A stretch of 64,000 nucleotides of DNA from an uncultured Rhodopila sp. (GTDB taxonomy: Bacteria > Pseudomonadota > Alphaproteobacteria > Acetobacterales > Acetobacteraceae): the NCBI RefSeq assembly GCF_903915725.1, contig NZ_CAIWTY010000088.1, positions 160,055 to 224,054 on the forward strand, written 5' to 3'. Positions 16,080-24,841 of the stretch are shown here, piece by piece; the first letter of the stretch is position 1; every line of letters starts with the position of its first letter. The notes under the pieces are model-generated. The model did not search any database and was not told the DNA's origin. It saw only the letters and a list, made by a program, of their open reading frames with translations. The position numbers were made by a program, and so were the translations under genes.

Positions 16080-17420
16080 TTAGCCGCCCGCGACGAACTT
16101 CTCCAGCCAGTGGATCGTGTAGTCGCCAGCCTGGAATTCCGGGTCGTTGACGATGCGCTGGTGCAGCGGGATCGTCGTCTTGATCCCCACCACCGCGAAT
16201 TCATCCAGCGCCCGCCGCAGCCGGTTGATCGCAGCCTCCCGGGTCGCGGCATGCACGATCAGCTTGGCGATCAGGCTGTCGTAATACGGCGGCACGAAAT
16301 AACCGGCATACAACGCCGAATCGATCCGCACCCCAAGACCGCCGGGGGCATGATACGCGGTCACCCGTCCGGGAGTCGGCACGAACGTCACCGGGTCCTC
16401 GGCGGTGATCCGGCACTCGATCGCATGCCCGTTGAACGTCACGTCGCGCTGCTCGTATCCGAGAAGCTGGCCGGAGGCGACGCGGATCTGCTCGCGCACC
16501 AAATCGACGTCGCACAGCATCTCGGTCACCGGATGCTCCACCTGCAGGCGGGTGTTCATCTCGATGAAGGCGAACTGGCCGTCCTGATACAGGAACTCCA
16601 AGGTGCCGGCGTTGCGATAGCCCAGCTTGCGCAGCGCCGCTGTGGCGGTCTCACCCAGGGCATCCCGCTGCACGGCGCTGATCGCCGGGGAGCCGGCCTC
16701 CTCCAGCACCTTCTGGTGGCGGCGCTGGAGGCTGCAGTCACGCTCCCCGAAATGCACCACGTTGCCGTGGTTGTCGGCCATGATCTGCAGCTCGATATGC
16801 CGCGGCTTGTCGAGATACTTCTCCATGTAGACCGCGTCGTTGCCGAACGCGGTGCGCGATTCGGTGCGCGCAAGGCGATAGGCGTCCTCGATCTCGGACG
16901 TGTCGCGCGCGACCTTCATGCCGCGTCCGCCGCCACCCGCCGCGGCCTTGATCAGCACTGGGTAGCCGATGCGCGCCGCCGTCTCGCGCGCCGACTCCAG
17001 ATCGAGCAGTTCGCCGTCCGAACCGGGCACTAGCGGCACGCCGACAGCTGCCATTGCGGTCTTGGCGGCGATCTTGTCGCCCATCATGCCGATATGCTCG
17101 GCCGAGGGACCGATGAAGGTCAGGCCATGCGCGTCCACCATGTCGGCGAAACTGGCATTCTCCGACAGGAAGCCGTACCCCGGATGGATGGCATCCGCCC
17201 CGGTGATCGCGGCGGCAGACAGGATGGCGGGAATGTTGAGGTAGCTGTCCTTGGCGGGCGGCGGCCCGATACAGACGCTTTCGTCCGCCAGGCGGACATG
17301 CATCGCCTCCGCGTCGGCAGTGGAATGCACCGCGACGGTCGAAATACCCAGCTCGCGGCACGCGCGCTGGATGCGGAGGGCGATCTCGCCTCGATTGGCG
17401 ATCAGGATCTTTTGGAACAA
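16080..17420 (-). CDS. accC: Acetyl-CoA carboxylase, biotin carboxylase subunit
   Basis: A 446-residue biotin carboxylase: [22 protein letters not shown] at the N-terminus, [13 protein letters not shown], the ATP-grasp glycine loop [49 protein letters not shown] and a C-terminal half typical of AccC. It carboxylates biotin on AccB with bicarbonate and ATP, the first step of fatty acid synthesis. It follows accB by four bases and is the last gene of aroQ-accB-accC. Confidence 0.97.
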   Translation of the reverse strand: MFQKILIANRGEIALRIQRACRELGISTVAVHSTADAEAMHVRLADESVCIGPPPAKDSYLNIPAILSAAAITGADAIHPGYGFLSENASFADMVDAHGLTFIGPSAEHIGMMGDKIAAKTAMAAVGVPLVPGSDGELLDLESARETAARIGYPVLIKAAAGGGGRGMKVARDTSEIEDAYRLARTESRTAFGNDAVYMEKYLDKPRHIELQIMADNHGNVVHFGERDCSLQRRHQKVLEEAGSPAISAVQRDALGETATAALRKLGYRNAGTLEFLYQDGQFAFIEMNTRLQVEHPVTEMLCDVDLVREQIRVASGQLLGYEQRDVTFNGHAIECRITAEDPVTFVPTPGRVTAYHAPGGLGVRIDSALYAGYFVPPYYDSLIAKLIVHAATREAAINRLRRALDEFAVVGIKTTIPLHQRIVNDPEFQAGDYTIHWLEKFVAGG

Positions 17421-17424
17421 TGGA

Positions 17425-17877
17425 TCATTCCAGGATAATCAGCACTTCGCCGTATTCGACGGGCGCGCTGTGCTGCACCAGGATCGAGGCAACCGTGCCG
17501 GACTTCGGCGCCTTGATCTGGTTGAAGGTCTTCATCGCCTCGATCAGCAGCAAGGTCTGCCCCGCCGTCACCGGCTGCCCGAGGGTCACGAACGGGGGCG
17601 CCCCCGGCTCGGGCGACAGATAGGCCACGCCGACCATCGGGCTGGTGACCGCGCCGGGGTGGTCCGCGAGATCTTGCACGACCGGTGCCACAGCGGCCGC
17701 TACCGGCGCGGGCGCGGGTGCCGCTGCCACCGAGGCCACCATGGTCGCCGGTGCGAGGTTGCGGACGACTCGGATCCGGCTGTCCTTGTCGGCAATCTCG
17801 ATCTCTGACAGGCCGGTTTCCACCAGCACCGCGGCCAAGGCGCGGATTGCGTCGGGATCGATCGGAATACGGGTCAA
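17425..17877 (-). CDS. accB: Biotin carboxyl carrier protein of acetyl-CoA carboxylase
   Basis: A 150-residue BCCP. Residues 1-40 ([27 protein letters not shown]) form the N-terminal domain, followed by an Ala/Pro linker and the biotinyl domain with the biotinylation site [13 protein letters not shown] and the thumb-like [16 protein letters not shown] place the start at TTG 17877, preceded by GGAGG; its first bases overlap the aroQ stop (TTGA). The track's longer ORF extends into aroQ in another frame. Confidence 0.93.
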   Translation of the reverse strand: MTRIPIDPDAIRALAAVLVETGLSEIEIADKDSRIRVVRNLAPATMVASVAAAPAPAPVAAAVAPVVQDLADHPGAVTSPMVGVAYLSPEPGAPPFVTLGQPVTAGQTLLLIEAMKTFNQIKAPKSGTVASILVQHSAPVEYGEVLIILE

Positions 17878-18335
17878 CGGTGTTCCTCCAAAATATCCGC
17901 CATCGCCTGCAAGGCCATGGCATAGCCGCGGACGCCCAGGCCGCAAATGACCCCCGTCGCCGCCAGCGAAACATAGGATTCCCGGCGGAAGGGCTCGCGC
18001 CGGTGAATATTGGTGATGTGCACCTCGATGACCGGCAGGTCCGCCGCCAGAAGCGCGTCCAGCAGGGCCACCGAGGTCGTGGTGAAGCCAGCCGGATTGA
18101 TCACGATACCCGCCGCACGGCCGCGGCATTCCTGCACCCAGGTCACCAACTCGCCCTCGCCATTGGTCTGGCGGAAGTCGATCGCGAGCCCGACATCCTC
18201 AGCCGCCTCGGCGCACAGCGCCTCCACATCGTCCAGCGTCGCGCGGCCGTACAGCTCCGGCTGACGCAGACCCAACATGTTTATGTTGGGCCCGTTGAGC
18301 ACAGCCACCAACGGTCGGATCGCAGAATGAGGCAT
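17874..18335 (-). CDS. aroQ: Type II 3-dehydroquinate dehydratase
   Basis: A 153-residue type II dehydroquinase: VLNGPNINMLGLRQPELYG with the catalytic Tyr-containing lid, IDFRQTNGEGELV, GIVINPAGFTTTSVALLDAL and VIEVHITNIHRREPFRRES with the catalytic His. It converts 3-dehydroquinate to 3-dehydroshikimate. Starts at 18335 (MPHSAIRP) or 18353 (MLRAHVMP) are both possible; family alignment favours the shorter. It heads the aroQ-accB-accC operon, an order common in alphaproteobacteria, and overlaps accB by four bases. Confidence 0.95.
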   Translation of the reverse strand: MPHSAIRPLVAVLNGPNINMLGLRQPELYGRATLDDVEALCAEAAEDVGLAIDFRQTNGEGELVTWVQECRGRAAGIVINPAGFTTTSVALLDALLAADLPVIEVHITNIHRREPFRRESYVSLAATGVICGLGVRGYAMALQAMADILEEHR

Positions 18336-18441
18336 AACGTGCGCCCGTAGCATAGGCAAGGCCGCTGGTCCATTGCTGGAAAGGAAGGTCGGGGCTCCGC
18401 CCCGAACCCCGCCAAGGGGCGAGGCCCCTTGGAACCATGAC

Positions 18442-18519
18442 TTGGGGGGATTGGGGGAGAGGGGGCAACTCGGGCGTTGCAATCGCCTCAGTCGCCCCCC
18501 TCTCCCCCAATCCCCCCAA
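18442..18519. repeat. Long G/C-biased inverted repeat
   Basis: The left arm at 18442-18466 (starting TTGGGGGGATTGGGGGAGAG) pairs with 18494-18519 with a single extra base over 25-26 positions, around a 27-base loop. Smaller dyads flank it: GGGGCTCCGCCCC, AAGGGGCGAGGCCCCTT, AGGGCCGCCGGCCCT and CAGGGCAGCGCCCTG. The strand bias (G-runs then C-runs) is marked. It fills the gap between the divergent aroQ and thiS. Confidence 0.85.
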
Positions 18520-18623
18520 ATTAACGGGATCGAAGGGCCGCCGGCCCTTTGCGGGTCCAGGGCAGCGCCCTGGCCTTCCTGCCCGGCGTTGCCGCCCGGC
18601 GGCGGGCGCACCATAGTCTTGGG

Positions 18624-18848
18624 ATGCATGGTGCTGTCGCGTTGACCCTGAACGGCGAAAGCCGGGTGTTTGACGGACCCGCTAGCGGCCCGCTCTCGGT
18701 TGCGGCGTTGCTCGTCGCGATCGGCCTGGACACCCGCAAGGTGGCGGTGGAGCGGAACGAGGAAATCGTGCCGCGCTCGCGCTACGCCGACACCTGGTTA
18801 ATCAGCGGCGATGCGCTGGAGATCGTGCATTTCATCGGTGGAGGCTGA
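18624..18848 (+). CDS. thiS: Thiamine sulfur carrier protein ThiS
   Basis: A 74-residue ubiquitin-fold protein: [44 protein letters not shown] and the C-terminal [11 protein letters not shown]. The terminal Gly-Gly is the site of thiocarboxylation; here there are three Gly. I start it at ATG 18624 because the upstream part of the track ORF is out of family. thiG begins two bases after its stop. I see no TPP riboswitch upstream. Confidence 0.92.
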   Translation: MHGAVALTLNGESRVFDGPASGPLSVAALLVAIGLDTRKVAVERNEEIVPRSRYADTWLISGDALEIVHFIGGG

Positions 18849-18850
18849 GC

Positions 18851-19633
18851 ATGGACGGATCTGACGACACCTGGACGGTGGCGGGCCGGACCTTCCGGTC
18901 CCGGCTGATCGTCGGCACCGGACGCTACAAGGACCTGGAGGAGACCGGCCGGGCGATCGAGGCGAGCGGGGCGGAGATCGTCACCGTGGCGTTGCGCCGG
19001 GTGAACCTGTCGGACCCGAACGCCCCGATGCTGCAGGATCATGTGGACCCGAAGAAATATACCTACCTGCCGAACACCGCCGGCTGCTTCACCGCCAGGG
19101 AAGCGGTGCGGACCTTGCGCCTGGCGCGCGAGGCCGGCGGCTGGAACCTGGTGAAACTGGAGGTGCTGGGGCCGCCGCCGCTGCTCTATCCGGACATGCC
19201 AGGCACGTTCGAAGCGGCGGAGGCGCTGATCAAGGACGGGTTCGAGGTGATGGTCTACTGCGCGGACGATCCGCTGGCGGCGAAGCGGCTGCAGGACATG
19301 GGCTGCGTTGCGATCATGCCACTCGGCGCGCCCATCGGTTCCGGGCTGGGAATCCAGAACCCGGCGATGATCAGCATGATGAAGGAGCAGGTGACGGTGC
19401 CGTTCCTGGTCGATGCCGGCGTCGGCACGGCATCGGATGCGGCGATCGCGATGGAGCTGGGCTGTGACGCGGTGCTGCTGAACTCGGCGATTGCCCATGC
19501 GAAGGATCCGGTGCTGATGGCGCGGGCAATGAAGGCGGCCATCGAGGCGGGGCGGCTGGCTTTCCGCGCCGGACGGATGCCGCGGCGGATGGGAGCGGAC
19601 CCGTCGAGTCCGCTGGCGGGGTTGATCCGGTAA
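18851..19633 (+). CDS. thiG: Thiazole synthase
   Basis: A 260-residue TIM-barrel protein: [71 protein letters not shown] and [22 protein letters not shown] with the Schiff-base Lys in the VKLEVLG strand. ThiG joins deoxyxylulose phosphate, dehydroglycine and ThiS-thiocarboxylate into the thiazole phosphate of thiamine. Forms an operon with thiS. Confidence 0.96.
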   Translation: MDGSDDTWTVAGRTFRSRLIVGTGRYKDLEETGRAIEASGAEIVTVALRRVNLSDPNAPMLQDHVDPKKYTYLPNTAGCFTAREAVRTLRLAREAGGWNLVKLEVLGPPPLLYPDMPGTFEAAEALIKDGFEVMVYCADDPLAAKRLQDMGCVAIMPLGAPIGSGLGIQNPAMISMMKEQVTVPFLVDAGVGTASDAAIAMELGCDAVLLNSAIAHAKDPVLMARAMKAAIEAGRLAFRAGRMPRRMGADPSSPLAGLIR

Positions 19634-19634
19634 C

Positions 19635-19667
19635 GGGGCCCGGCCGCCTTCCGCGCGGCCGGGCCCC
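19635..19667. terminator. Bidirectional hairpin terminator between thiG and the ABC exporter
   Basis: A perfect 13-bp stem, GGGGCCCGGCCGC with GCGGCCGGGCCCC, around a seven-base loop. It occupies the whole 36-base gap between two convergent genes. There is no U tract. Confidence 0.75.
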
Positions 19668-19669
19668 GG

Positions 19670-20434
19670 TCAGGCGATCTCGAGCGGCGTGCCGAGATAT
19701 TGCGACAGCACCGCCTGCGGGGCTCCGTCCGCGCGGATCTTGCCCTGGTCCAGCCAGAGGACCCGCGTGCACCAGTCCCGGATGATCTCGACCTGATGGC
19801 TCGACAGCACAAGGATGTCGGCGCCGCGCACCATTTCTTCGAGGCGGTGCTTCGCCTTCTCCAGGAACACCGCATCGCCGGCCAGGAACCATTCATCCAT
19901 CAGCAGGATTTGCGGCTTGATCGCGGTCGCCAGGGCGAACCCCAGTCGCACCACCATGCCGGCCGAGTAAATCCGCACCGGCAGGTCGAGAAAGTCCGAG
20001 AGTTCGGCGAACTGAGCGACGTCCTCCTCCAGCCGCGGCAGCATCGGCTTAGGCAGCCCGTTGTACAGGCCGCGCAACAGGATGTTCTCCCGCCCGGTCA
20101 GTTCCATGTTCATGCCGAGGCTAGGATCGAGCAGGGCGTTCAGGCTGCCCTGGACCCGCAGCCGGCCGGTGACGGGTTCGTAAATCCCGGCGAGCACGCG
20201 CAGCAGCGTTGTCTTGCCCGCGCCGTTGCTGCCGACAAGGCCAAGCCGATCGCCTTGTTCCAGGGACAGGTTGATGTCCTGCAGTGCGCGGACGACGACC
20301 CGCTGCTGCTGGTCCTGTCCCAGCCGTCCGGACGCCGCGGCCACGACCATCTTCTTCAGGCTGCGCGAGCTGCCGTGATAGAGGGGAAACCAGACCGAGA
20401 CGTTTTCAACCTCGATGCGTGCGCGAACCGCCAT
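19670..20434 (-). CDS. Polysaccharide-type ABC exporter ATP-binding protein (Wzt/KpsT-like)
   Basis: A 254-residue ATPase with Walker A GSNGAGKTTLLRV, a YSAGMVVRLGFALA signature typical of the polysaccharide/teichoic acid exporter class, Walker B ILLMDEWFLAGD and the switch His in VLSSHQ. The N-terminus, VENVSVWFPLYHGSSRSLKK, matches KpsT/TagH-like proteins. There is no C-terminal carbohydrate-binding extension as in O9a Wzt. With the adjacent permease it should export a lipid-linked glycan or capsule polymer. No glycosyltransferases lie next to it. Confidence 0.88.
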   Translation of the reverse strand: MAVRARIEVENVSVWFPLYHGSSRSLKKMVVAAASGRLGQDQQQRVVVRALQDINLSLEQGDRLGLVGSNGAGKTTLLRVLAGIYEPVTGRLRVQGSLNALLDPSLGMNMELTGRENILLRGLYNGLPKPMLPRLEEDVAQFAELSDFLDLPVRIYSAGMVVRLGFALATAIKPQILLMDEWFLAGDAVFLEKAKHRLEEMVRGADILVLSSHQVEIIRDWCTRVLWLDQGKIRADGAPQAVLSQYLGTPLEIA

Positions 20435-20437
20435 GCT

Positions 20438-21289
20438 TCAAATCCAGAACGTGATGCGGCCGCGAGCCCTGGTGAAGAACGCCCAGGATACGACGCACAG
20501 CATCAGACTAAAACCGATCGCCCCCAGCCAGGCCGTGGTGGTCAGGGCGCCGCCGCCGAGCAGCGGGCCGCGCACGATCTCCAGCAGGTCGAAGAATGGG
20601 TTGAGAGGCAGCTTCGCCATGCCCGTCCCTAACTGCTCCGGCTTCCAGATCACCGGCGTGACGAAGAACATGATCTGCATCACGCTGTTCACAATCGGCT
20701 GTATATCGCGGAAGCGGGCGCAGAACGCCCCGAGCAGCAATGTGAGCGCCAGGGCATCGACGATCCAGAGCAGCAGTCCGGGAATCGCCATCAGGCCCTC
20801 CCACCCCGGCCACCGGGAGAAGATCGCAAAGGTCACGACGATGACCAGGATGTTATGGCCGAGAACGATGGTATTGCGGATCAGGGTACGGGCGGCGAAT
20901 ACGGAAAAGGGCATGCGGACCGACCGGATCACGCTCTCGGCTTCGGTGAAGGTGGTGCACCCCTCGGACACCAGCGCCGACAGGAAACCCCATAGAACCT
21001 GCGACAGAGCCAGAAACGGCAAGTAATCGCTGATATCCATCTTGAACAGCGTCGAGTACAGGACCCCGAGCGCGGCCACCATGACGCCGGTCGAGATGGT
21101 GAGCCAGAACGGGCCGAGCATCGAACCGCGATAGCGCAAGCGGATATCCAGCCAGCCCAGTGCGAAGGCCAGCCGCCAGAGCCGCGCCCCGCGCACAAGG
21201 TCGTCGATAGCCAGACGGTGGCGGGACGAGGCCGACATATCCGCCTTCAGGTCCAGGGAGGCGGTGGCGGCGATGGTCGTTGTGCTCAT
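20438..21289 (-). CDS. ABC-2 polysaccharide exporter permease (Wzm/KpsM-like)
   Basis: A 283-residue membrane protein with about six helices (LGPFWLTISTGVMVAALGVLY, VLWGFLSALVSEG, IVLGHNILVIVVTFAIF, LLLWIVDALALTLLLGAFCARFRDI, IMFFVTPVIWKPEQ, LGAIGFSLMLCVVSWAFF). The segment RDIQPIVNSVMQIMFFVTPVIW is diagnostic of ABC-2 polyol/polysaccharide exporters. I prefer the ATG at 21289 (MSTTTIAA). It lies three bases upstream of the ATPase gene. Confidence 0.87.
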   Translation of the reverse strand: MSTTTIAATASLDLKADMSASSRHRLAIDDLVRGARLWRLAFALGWLDIRLRYRGSMLGPFWLTISTGVMVAALGVLYSTLFKMDISDYLPFLALSQVLWGFLSALVSEGCTTFTEAESVIRSVRMPFSVFAARTLIRNTIVLGHNILVIVVTFAIFSRWPGWEGLMAIPGLLLWIVDALALTLLLGAFCARFRDIQPIVNSVMQIMFFVTPVIWKPEQLGTGMAKLPLNPFFDLLEIVRGPLLGGGALTTTAWLGAIGFSLMLCVVSWAFFTRARGRITFWI

Positions 21290-21615
21290 GACGCGGCGCG
21301 GATACCTCATTCGGGCGCTCAGCACAACAAACGGTTGCCCTGGTTTGCCGCCGCGGCTCTGACGCAGTTGTGCGATTGGCCGGTTTTCCCGGCGCGTTGG
21401 CATTCCTGCCACGGTCGCGTTGCGGGCATGCGGCGAAGCAGACTGCCTTCATTTCAGCCCGATTTTGCTTGATACTGCGCCATGCGAGATGACTTGCGTG
21501 AAAGATGGATGTCGTTTAAGGACTTAGCCGAGGTTCCTGAGTGCCTGCTTAAACGGGGACGGATCGTCCGCCGTATCCATGTATTTTTGTCGCGACGACA
21601 CGGAGACGCATTCGT
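21290..21615. other. Divergent intergenic region (326 bp)
   Basis: Separates the starts of the exporter permease and the transglycosylase and should contain two promoters. I see no convincing gene; the 308-residue minus-strand ORF that ends here is the antisense of the transglycosylase gene. Confidence 0.5.
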
Positions 21616-22779
21616 ATGACCGCACCGGATCGCCTGACCACAGGCCGCCGTCTTCGCGCCGTCAGCACGCTCGCCATTCTGGCCGCATTGGGTGCCTGCA
21701 GCCAGGGAACCCACCAGAGCGCCATCGACGAATCGGCCCGCTACGCCGCCCATGCCCGCGGCGACTACCGGCCGCCCGGACCGCCGGACGATCCCTGGGG
21801 GCCCTATATCCGCGAAGCCTCCGCCAAGTATGACATTCCGGAGATCTGGATCCGCTCGCTTATGCGTGTGGAATCCGGCGGCAAGGAATACGTGAACGGA
21901 GGCCTGGTTACCTCCGGTGCCGGCGCGATGGGCCTGATGCAGGTCATGCCGGCCACCTATGACGGATTGCGCGATCGCTACAACCTGGGCGACGACCCGT
22001 ACGAGCCGCATGACAACATCATGGCCGGCACTGCCTATATGCGTGAAATGTATGAGCTTTATGGCAGCCCCGGCTTCCTGGCGGCATACAATGCCGGGCC
22101 GGCCCGGCTGGACGACTACCTGGCGAACATCCGCCCCCTGCCCGACGAAACCCGCCACTACGTCGCGATGATCGGCCCGAACCTGAGGGGGATCTACCCG
22201 AACAACCGCTCGGCCGCGGATGAGATGGCGATGAACGCGCTGCCGATGAACATCCCGCCCGGCCGGCGATACGGCCGACCGAGCCATCCGGTGATGCTGG
22301 CCGGTGCCAACCCGGGCGGCGGCGGAAGGGTGCCGCATCGCGCGCCGGTGGAGGTCGCTCAACTTCCGGAACCGCCGCATTATCGCGCTTCAGGCAGCCA
22401 ACAGGTAGCGATGGTTACACCGCCGATGGCGCCGCCACCGCCGCCGCCCTCCGGCGGATTCCACGTCATCGCATCGGCCAACGCAGCCGACACGGCACCC
22501 GCGCGCCACGGCGCTGCCGCCTCGGGTCAATGGGCGATCCAGGTCGGGGCCTTTGCCAACCAGGGCCAGGCGCACGGTGCGCTGAACGCGGCCACGGGCC
22601 ATGCTCACGTCGAACTGGCGGTCGCCCACCCGTATGTTGCGAGTGTCCACCAGGGCCGCACGGTGATGTGGCGCGCCCGGATGACCGGGATGTCGCGCGA
22701 GACGGCGATCCAGGCGTGCGAGAAGATCACGCACGGGCGGTCGAGCTGCATCGTGCTCTCGCCGGACGCGCAGTCGTAA
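21616..22779 (+). CDS. Lipoprotein lytic transglycosylase with C-terminal SPOR-like domain
   Basis: The 387-residue product has a lipoprotein signal with lipobox LGAC (Cys28). Residues about 60-195 form an SLT domain: IRSLMRVESGGKEY with the catalytic Glu, GAMGLMQVMPATYDGL and FLAAYNAGPARLDDYLA. A Pro/Gly-rich linker follows (PPPPPPSGG), then WAIQVGAFANQGQAHGALNAA and VMWRARMTGMSRETAIQACEKI, a SPOR-like peptidoglycan-binding domain. It should cleave murein glycan strands at the outer membrane or septum, similar in plan to RlpA/MltC-type proteins. Confidence 0.9.
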   Translation: MTAPDRLTTGRRLRAVSTLAILAALGACSQGTHQSAIDESARYAAHARGDYRPPGPPDDPWGPYIREASAKYDIPEIWIRSLMRVESGGKEYVNGGLVTSGAGAMGLMQVMPATYDGLRDRYNLGDDPYEPHDNIMAGTAYMREMYELYGSPGFLAAYNAGPARLDDYLANIRPLPDETRHYVAMIGPNLRGIYPNNRSAADEMAMNALPMNIPPGRRYGRPSHPVMLAGANPGGGGRVPHRAPVEVAQLPEPPHYRASGSQQVAMVTPPMAPPPPPPSGGFHVIASANAADTAPARHGAAASGQWAIQVGAFANQGQAHGALNAATGHAHVELAVAHPYVASVHQGRTVMWRARMTGMSRETAIQACEKITHGRSSCIVLSPDAQS

Positions 22780-22787
22780 GGATTTCA

Positions 22788-22827
22788 GCGTTGTTGCCGG
22801 GCGGCGCCAGGCTGCCCGCAACAACGC
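22788..22827. terminator. Bidirectional hairpin after transglycosylase gene
   Basis: GCGTTGTTGCCGGGC pairs with GCCCGCAACAACGC with a one-base bulge, between two convergent genes. Confidence 0.65.
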
Positions 22828-22831
22828 AGGG

Positions 22832-23394
22832 TCAGAGTGGCTTCAGCGGCGGCGTTTCGCCTTCCGGTAGCGGCACCTCAGCGACGTTCAGAACCAGCGA
22901 CACCAAGCTGTAATAGCCGACGGCGCCGACGAGATCGATGATCCCGCGGTCGCCGAAGCGGTCCAGTGCCGGCTGGTAACGGGTATCGGACACCGCGCCC
23001 GTGCTCAGCAGTTCGGTGACAAATTCATAGACCAGCATTTCGTCGGAGCTGAGTTCCCGCGGCCGGCGTCCGGCGGCGATCGAATCCAGAATGTCCGGGT
23101 TCAGGCCGGCCTCGATGGCCAGGCGGCGGTGGGCGAAGAACTCGTATTGCGCGCCCCATTTGCGGCCGGCGAGGCAGATCGCCAGTTCGTTCAGCGGCGC
23201 CGGGATGGAGCTGCCGAAACGCACATAGGCGCCGACGCGCTGCACAGGTCGCAAAGCTGCGGGCTGCGCAACAAGGCGTTGAATGGTCCGCGCAGGCCGG
23301 AACCGCGCGGGCCGGACTGGATCGCCTCGGCAACCGCCCGCTGCTCGTCGGTCATGGTTTCCGGGGTCAACTCTGGAAAGCGCGGTTCGGACAT
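22832..23394 (-). pseudogene. Carboxymuconolactone decarboxylase-family gene broken by a frameshift
   Basis: Two overlapping minus-strand ORFs give one family member. The first reads SEPRFPELTPETMTDEQRAV, then GPFNALLRSPQLCDL (23394 to about 23247); the second continues VQRVGAYVRFGSSIPAPLNELA, HRRLAIEAGLNPDILDSIAAGR and IIDLVGAVGYYSLVSLVLN. The join falls at CTGTGCAGCG near 23244-23250, where one extra G (CTGGTGCAG) would restore a continuous frame. It may be a real pseudogene or a sequencing error. Intact members are AhpD-like alkylhydroperoxidase or decarboxylase proteins of about 185 residues. The CxxC redox motif is absent, as in the carboxymuconolactone subgroup. Confidence 0.75.
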
Positions 23395-23505
23395 CGTCTG
23401 ACTTCCTTCGGTCGAATGGGTGAGGCCGGCGGCGCAGCGTAGCGCATCTGACGTTGCGGCAAAAAGCGCGCGGTGCCGGGCGGGCCTTTCACCGAGGTCC
23501 TCCTG

Positions 23506-24168
23506 TTACAGCTCGATCCAGTCGGCGTAGCGGTGCAGCATATCGGCGGGATCCTGGTAGATCGCGATGCACCCGGCCTTGCGTAGGTCGTCTTCGGCAA
23601 AGCCGCCGCACAGCACGCCGATGGTGCGGAGTCCGGCCTTGCCCGCCGCCTCGGCGTCGTAAGGCGTGTCACCGACGACAATCGCCGCACGCGGGTCGAT
23701 GTCGCCCAGCCGCGCCAGCGCTGCCAGGAAGATATCCGGATGCGGCTTGGACTTTTCGGCGTCCTCCGAGGAGGTTTGGGTGTCCGTGAGGCCGTCGATC
23801 CGGGCGATGCGCTTGTAGGCCTCCAGTTCCTCATTCTTCGCCGAGGACGCCAGGGCGATCGTTCTGCCGTCCTGCCGAAGGCGCAGAAACAGGTCTCGCA
23901 CGTCCGGGAAGGCGCTCACCGCGGGGAGATACTTTGCCTTGAACAGCGCACTGCGGTGCGCGGCGATCACCTCGCCCTGGCGGTCGAGGTCGTGCCTGGA
24001 CAGGAATACCGGCATCAACTGGTCGCGGCCTTTGCCGATGTGGCCGCGAATGGCCCGGGCATCGACATCATGGCCGAAGTCGCGGAAGGCGTCCTGCCAT
24101 GAGCGGGCGTGCAGATCGACCGAATCAACCAGGGTTCCGTCCACATCGAAAATCACCGCGTTTGGCAT
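23506..24168 (-). CDS. HAD-family hydrolase (phosphoglycolate phosphatase-like)
   Basis: A 220-residue HAD phosphatase. Motif I is IFDVDGTLVDS with the nucleophilic Asp, followed by a helical cap (residues 17-85). Motif II is ALASSAKNEEL, motif III carries Lys in SKPHPDIF, and motif IV is IVVGDTPYDAEAAGKAG. Closest in layout to Gph/beta-phosphoglucomutase proteins; the substrate is unknown. The ATG is at 24168. Confidence 0.88.
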   Translation of the reverse strand: MPNAVIFDVDGTLVDSVDLHARSWQDAFRDFGHDVDARAIRGHIGKGRDQLMPVFLSRHDLDRQGEVIAAHRSALFKAKYLPAVSAFPDVRDLFLRLRQDGRTIALASSAKNEELEAYKRIARIDGLTDTQTSSEDAEKSKPHPDIFLAALARLGDIDPRAAIVVGDTPYDAEAAGKAGLRTIGVLCGGFAEDDLRKAGCIAIYQDPADMLHRYADWIEL

Positions 24169-24354
24169 CTGCGTCTCCCTTTTGGTTGCAGGCTTCCGGA
24201 ACGCATGAAGCAGCGCCGAAGCGTTTCGCTGCCGGAGTCACGTTGTTGCGAAGACCGGCAAACAAGCCAGAACAAAGTATTCGTCCCGATTGCTGCGTGT
24301 CAGGCCGGGGCGGCATCATCCCGTTCGCGTGGGCGAACAGATGAATTATTAGCC

Positions 24355-24725
24355 GAGTATAGTTTTGACCTACAATGGTAAGTAGGCATCAAACATTTAT
24401 TCACACTTTGCGGTCAACCTGAAAAAGCCGGCGGGAATTCTCCCGCCGGCTCAACACTCGGAGGTAAGCACGTGCTAGAACACCTTACACTCCAGGCGCT
24501 TATTGTGGTGATCGTGACCATCAAAGTCAAGATCATCATCAAACAGCGACGGGGGAGTAGGCCGGTCCCGGGACACCGGGCCGGCCTGCCCCGGGTGATC
24601 AGGCCGCGCTCGATTCGCTCAGCACATACTGCGGCATGCCGCCGGGTTGACTCGCGCAGCATAGGGTGCCGGAGCCTGCGGTGTTTGCCGGTTTCCGCCG
24701 GCAGCGGGCGGAGAAAATGTCGCAC
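24355..24725. repeat. Tandem duplication unit, copy 1 (diverged)
   Basis: This stretch aligns with 24726-25096 at a constant offset of 370-371. Matching landmarks are GAGTATAG (24355/24726), ATTTATTCA (24395/24766), a hairpin (24426/24797), CGGAGGTAAGC (about 24460/24830), the micro-ORF (24472/24842), a second hairpin and an acnA-tail relic (24599-24643 against 24969-25013). The 42 bases from the middle to the end of the micro-ORF are almost unchanged, while the flanks have drifted. Copy 1 shows decay: its leader ATG is CTG and its micro-ORF stop is lost. Confidence 0.85.
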
Positions 24726-24789
24726 GAGTATAGGTCGCGCCCACGGTAGTATGCTGCCGTCAACGATTTATTCATTATTTGCGGTCAAC

Positions 24790-24837
24790 ATGAAAAAGCC
24801 GGCGGGATTGTCCCGCCGGCTCAACACTCGGAGGTAA
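24790..24837 (+). CDS. Possible 15-residue leader ORF preceding the micro-protein
   Basis: ATG AAA AAG then CCG GCG ... CGG AGG TAA encodes MKKPAGLSRRLNTRR. Its coding sequence contains the hairpin and its stop codon overlaps the Shine-Dalgarno (GGAGGTAA) of the micro-ORF, four bases before the GTG. Translation of this leader would open the hairpin and could couple initiation downstream. Copy 1 lacks the ATG. No independent evidence of expression. Confidence 0.35.
   Translation: MKKPAGLSRRLNTRR
24797..24821. other. Conserved hairpin upstream of the micro-ORF
   Basis: An 11-bp perfect stem (AGCCGGCGGGA/TCCCGCCGGCT) with a three-base loop. The copy-1 equivalent at 24426-24451 keeps every stem base but has a four-base loop, so the structure is better conserved than the loop. 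Confidence 0.75.
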
Positions 24838-24841
24838 GCCA

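Larger units (their letters stand above)
24472..24837 (+). pseudogene. Copy-1 micro-ORF with lost stop codon (reads through)
   Basis: From GTG 24472 the product begins LEHLTLQALIVVIVTIKVK, nearly identical to copy 2. Where copy 2 has CGA TAG, copy 1 has CGA CGG, so the frame runs on through downstream sequence for 121 codons and stops at the TAA that ends the leader ORF of copy 2. The extension is Arg/Pro-rich and looks non-coding. I interpret it as a decaying duplicate; a functional fusion is less likely. Confidence 0.5.

Noticed and set aside
15951-17033. 360-codon plus-strand ORF over accC
   Set aside because: Antisense to a clearly recognisable biotin carboxylase.
18520-18623. TPP riboswitch upstream of thiS-thiG
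   Set aside because: The conserved CUGAGA and related core elements were not found in the 100-250 bases upstream.
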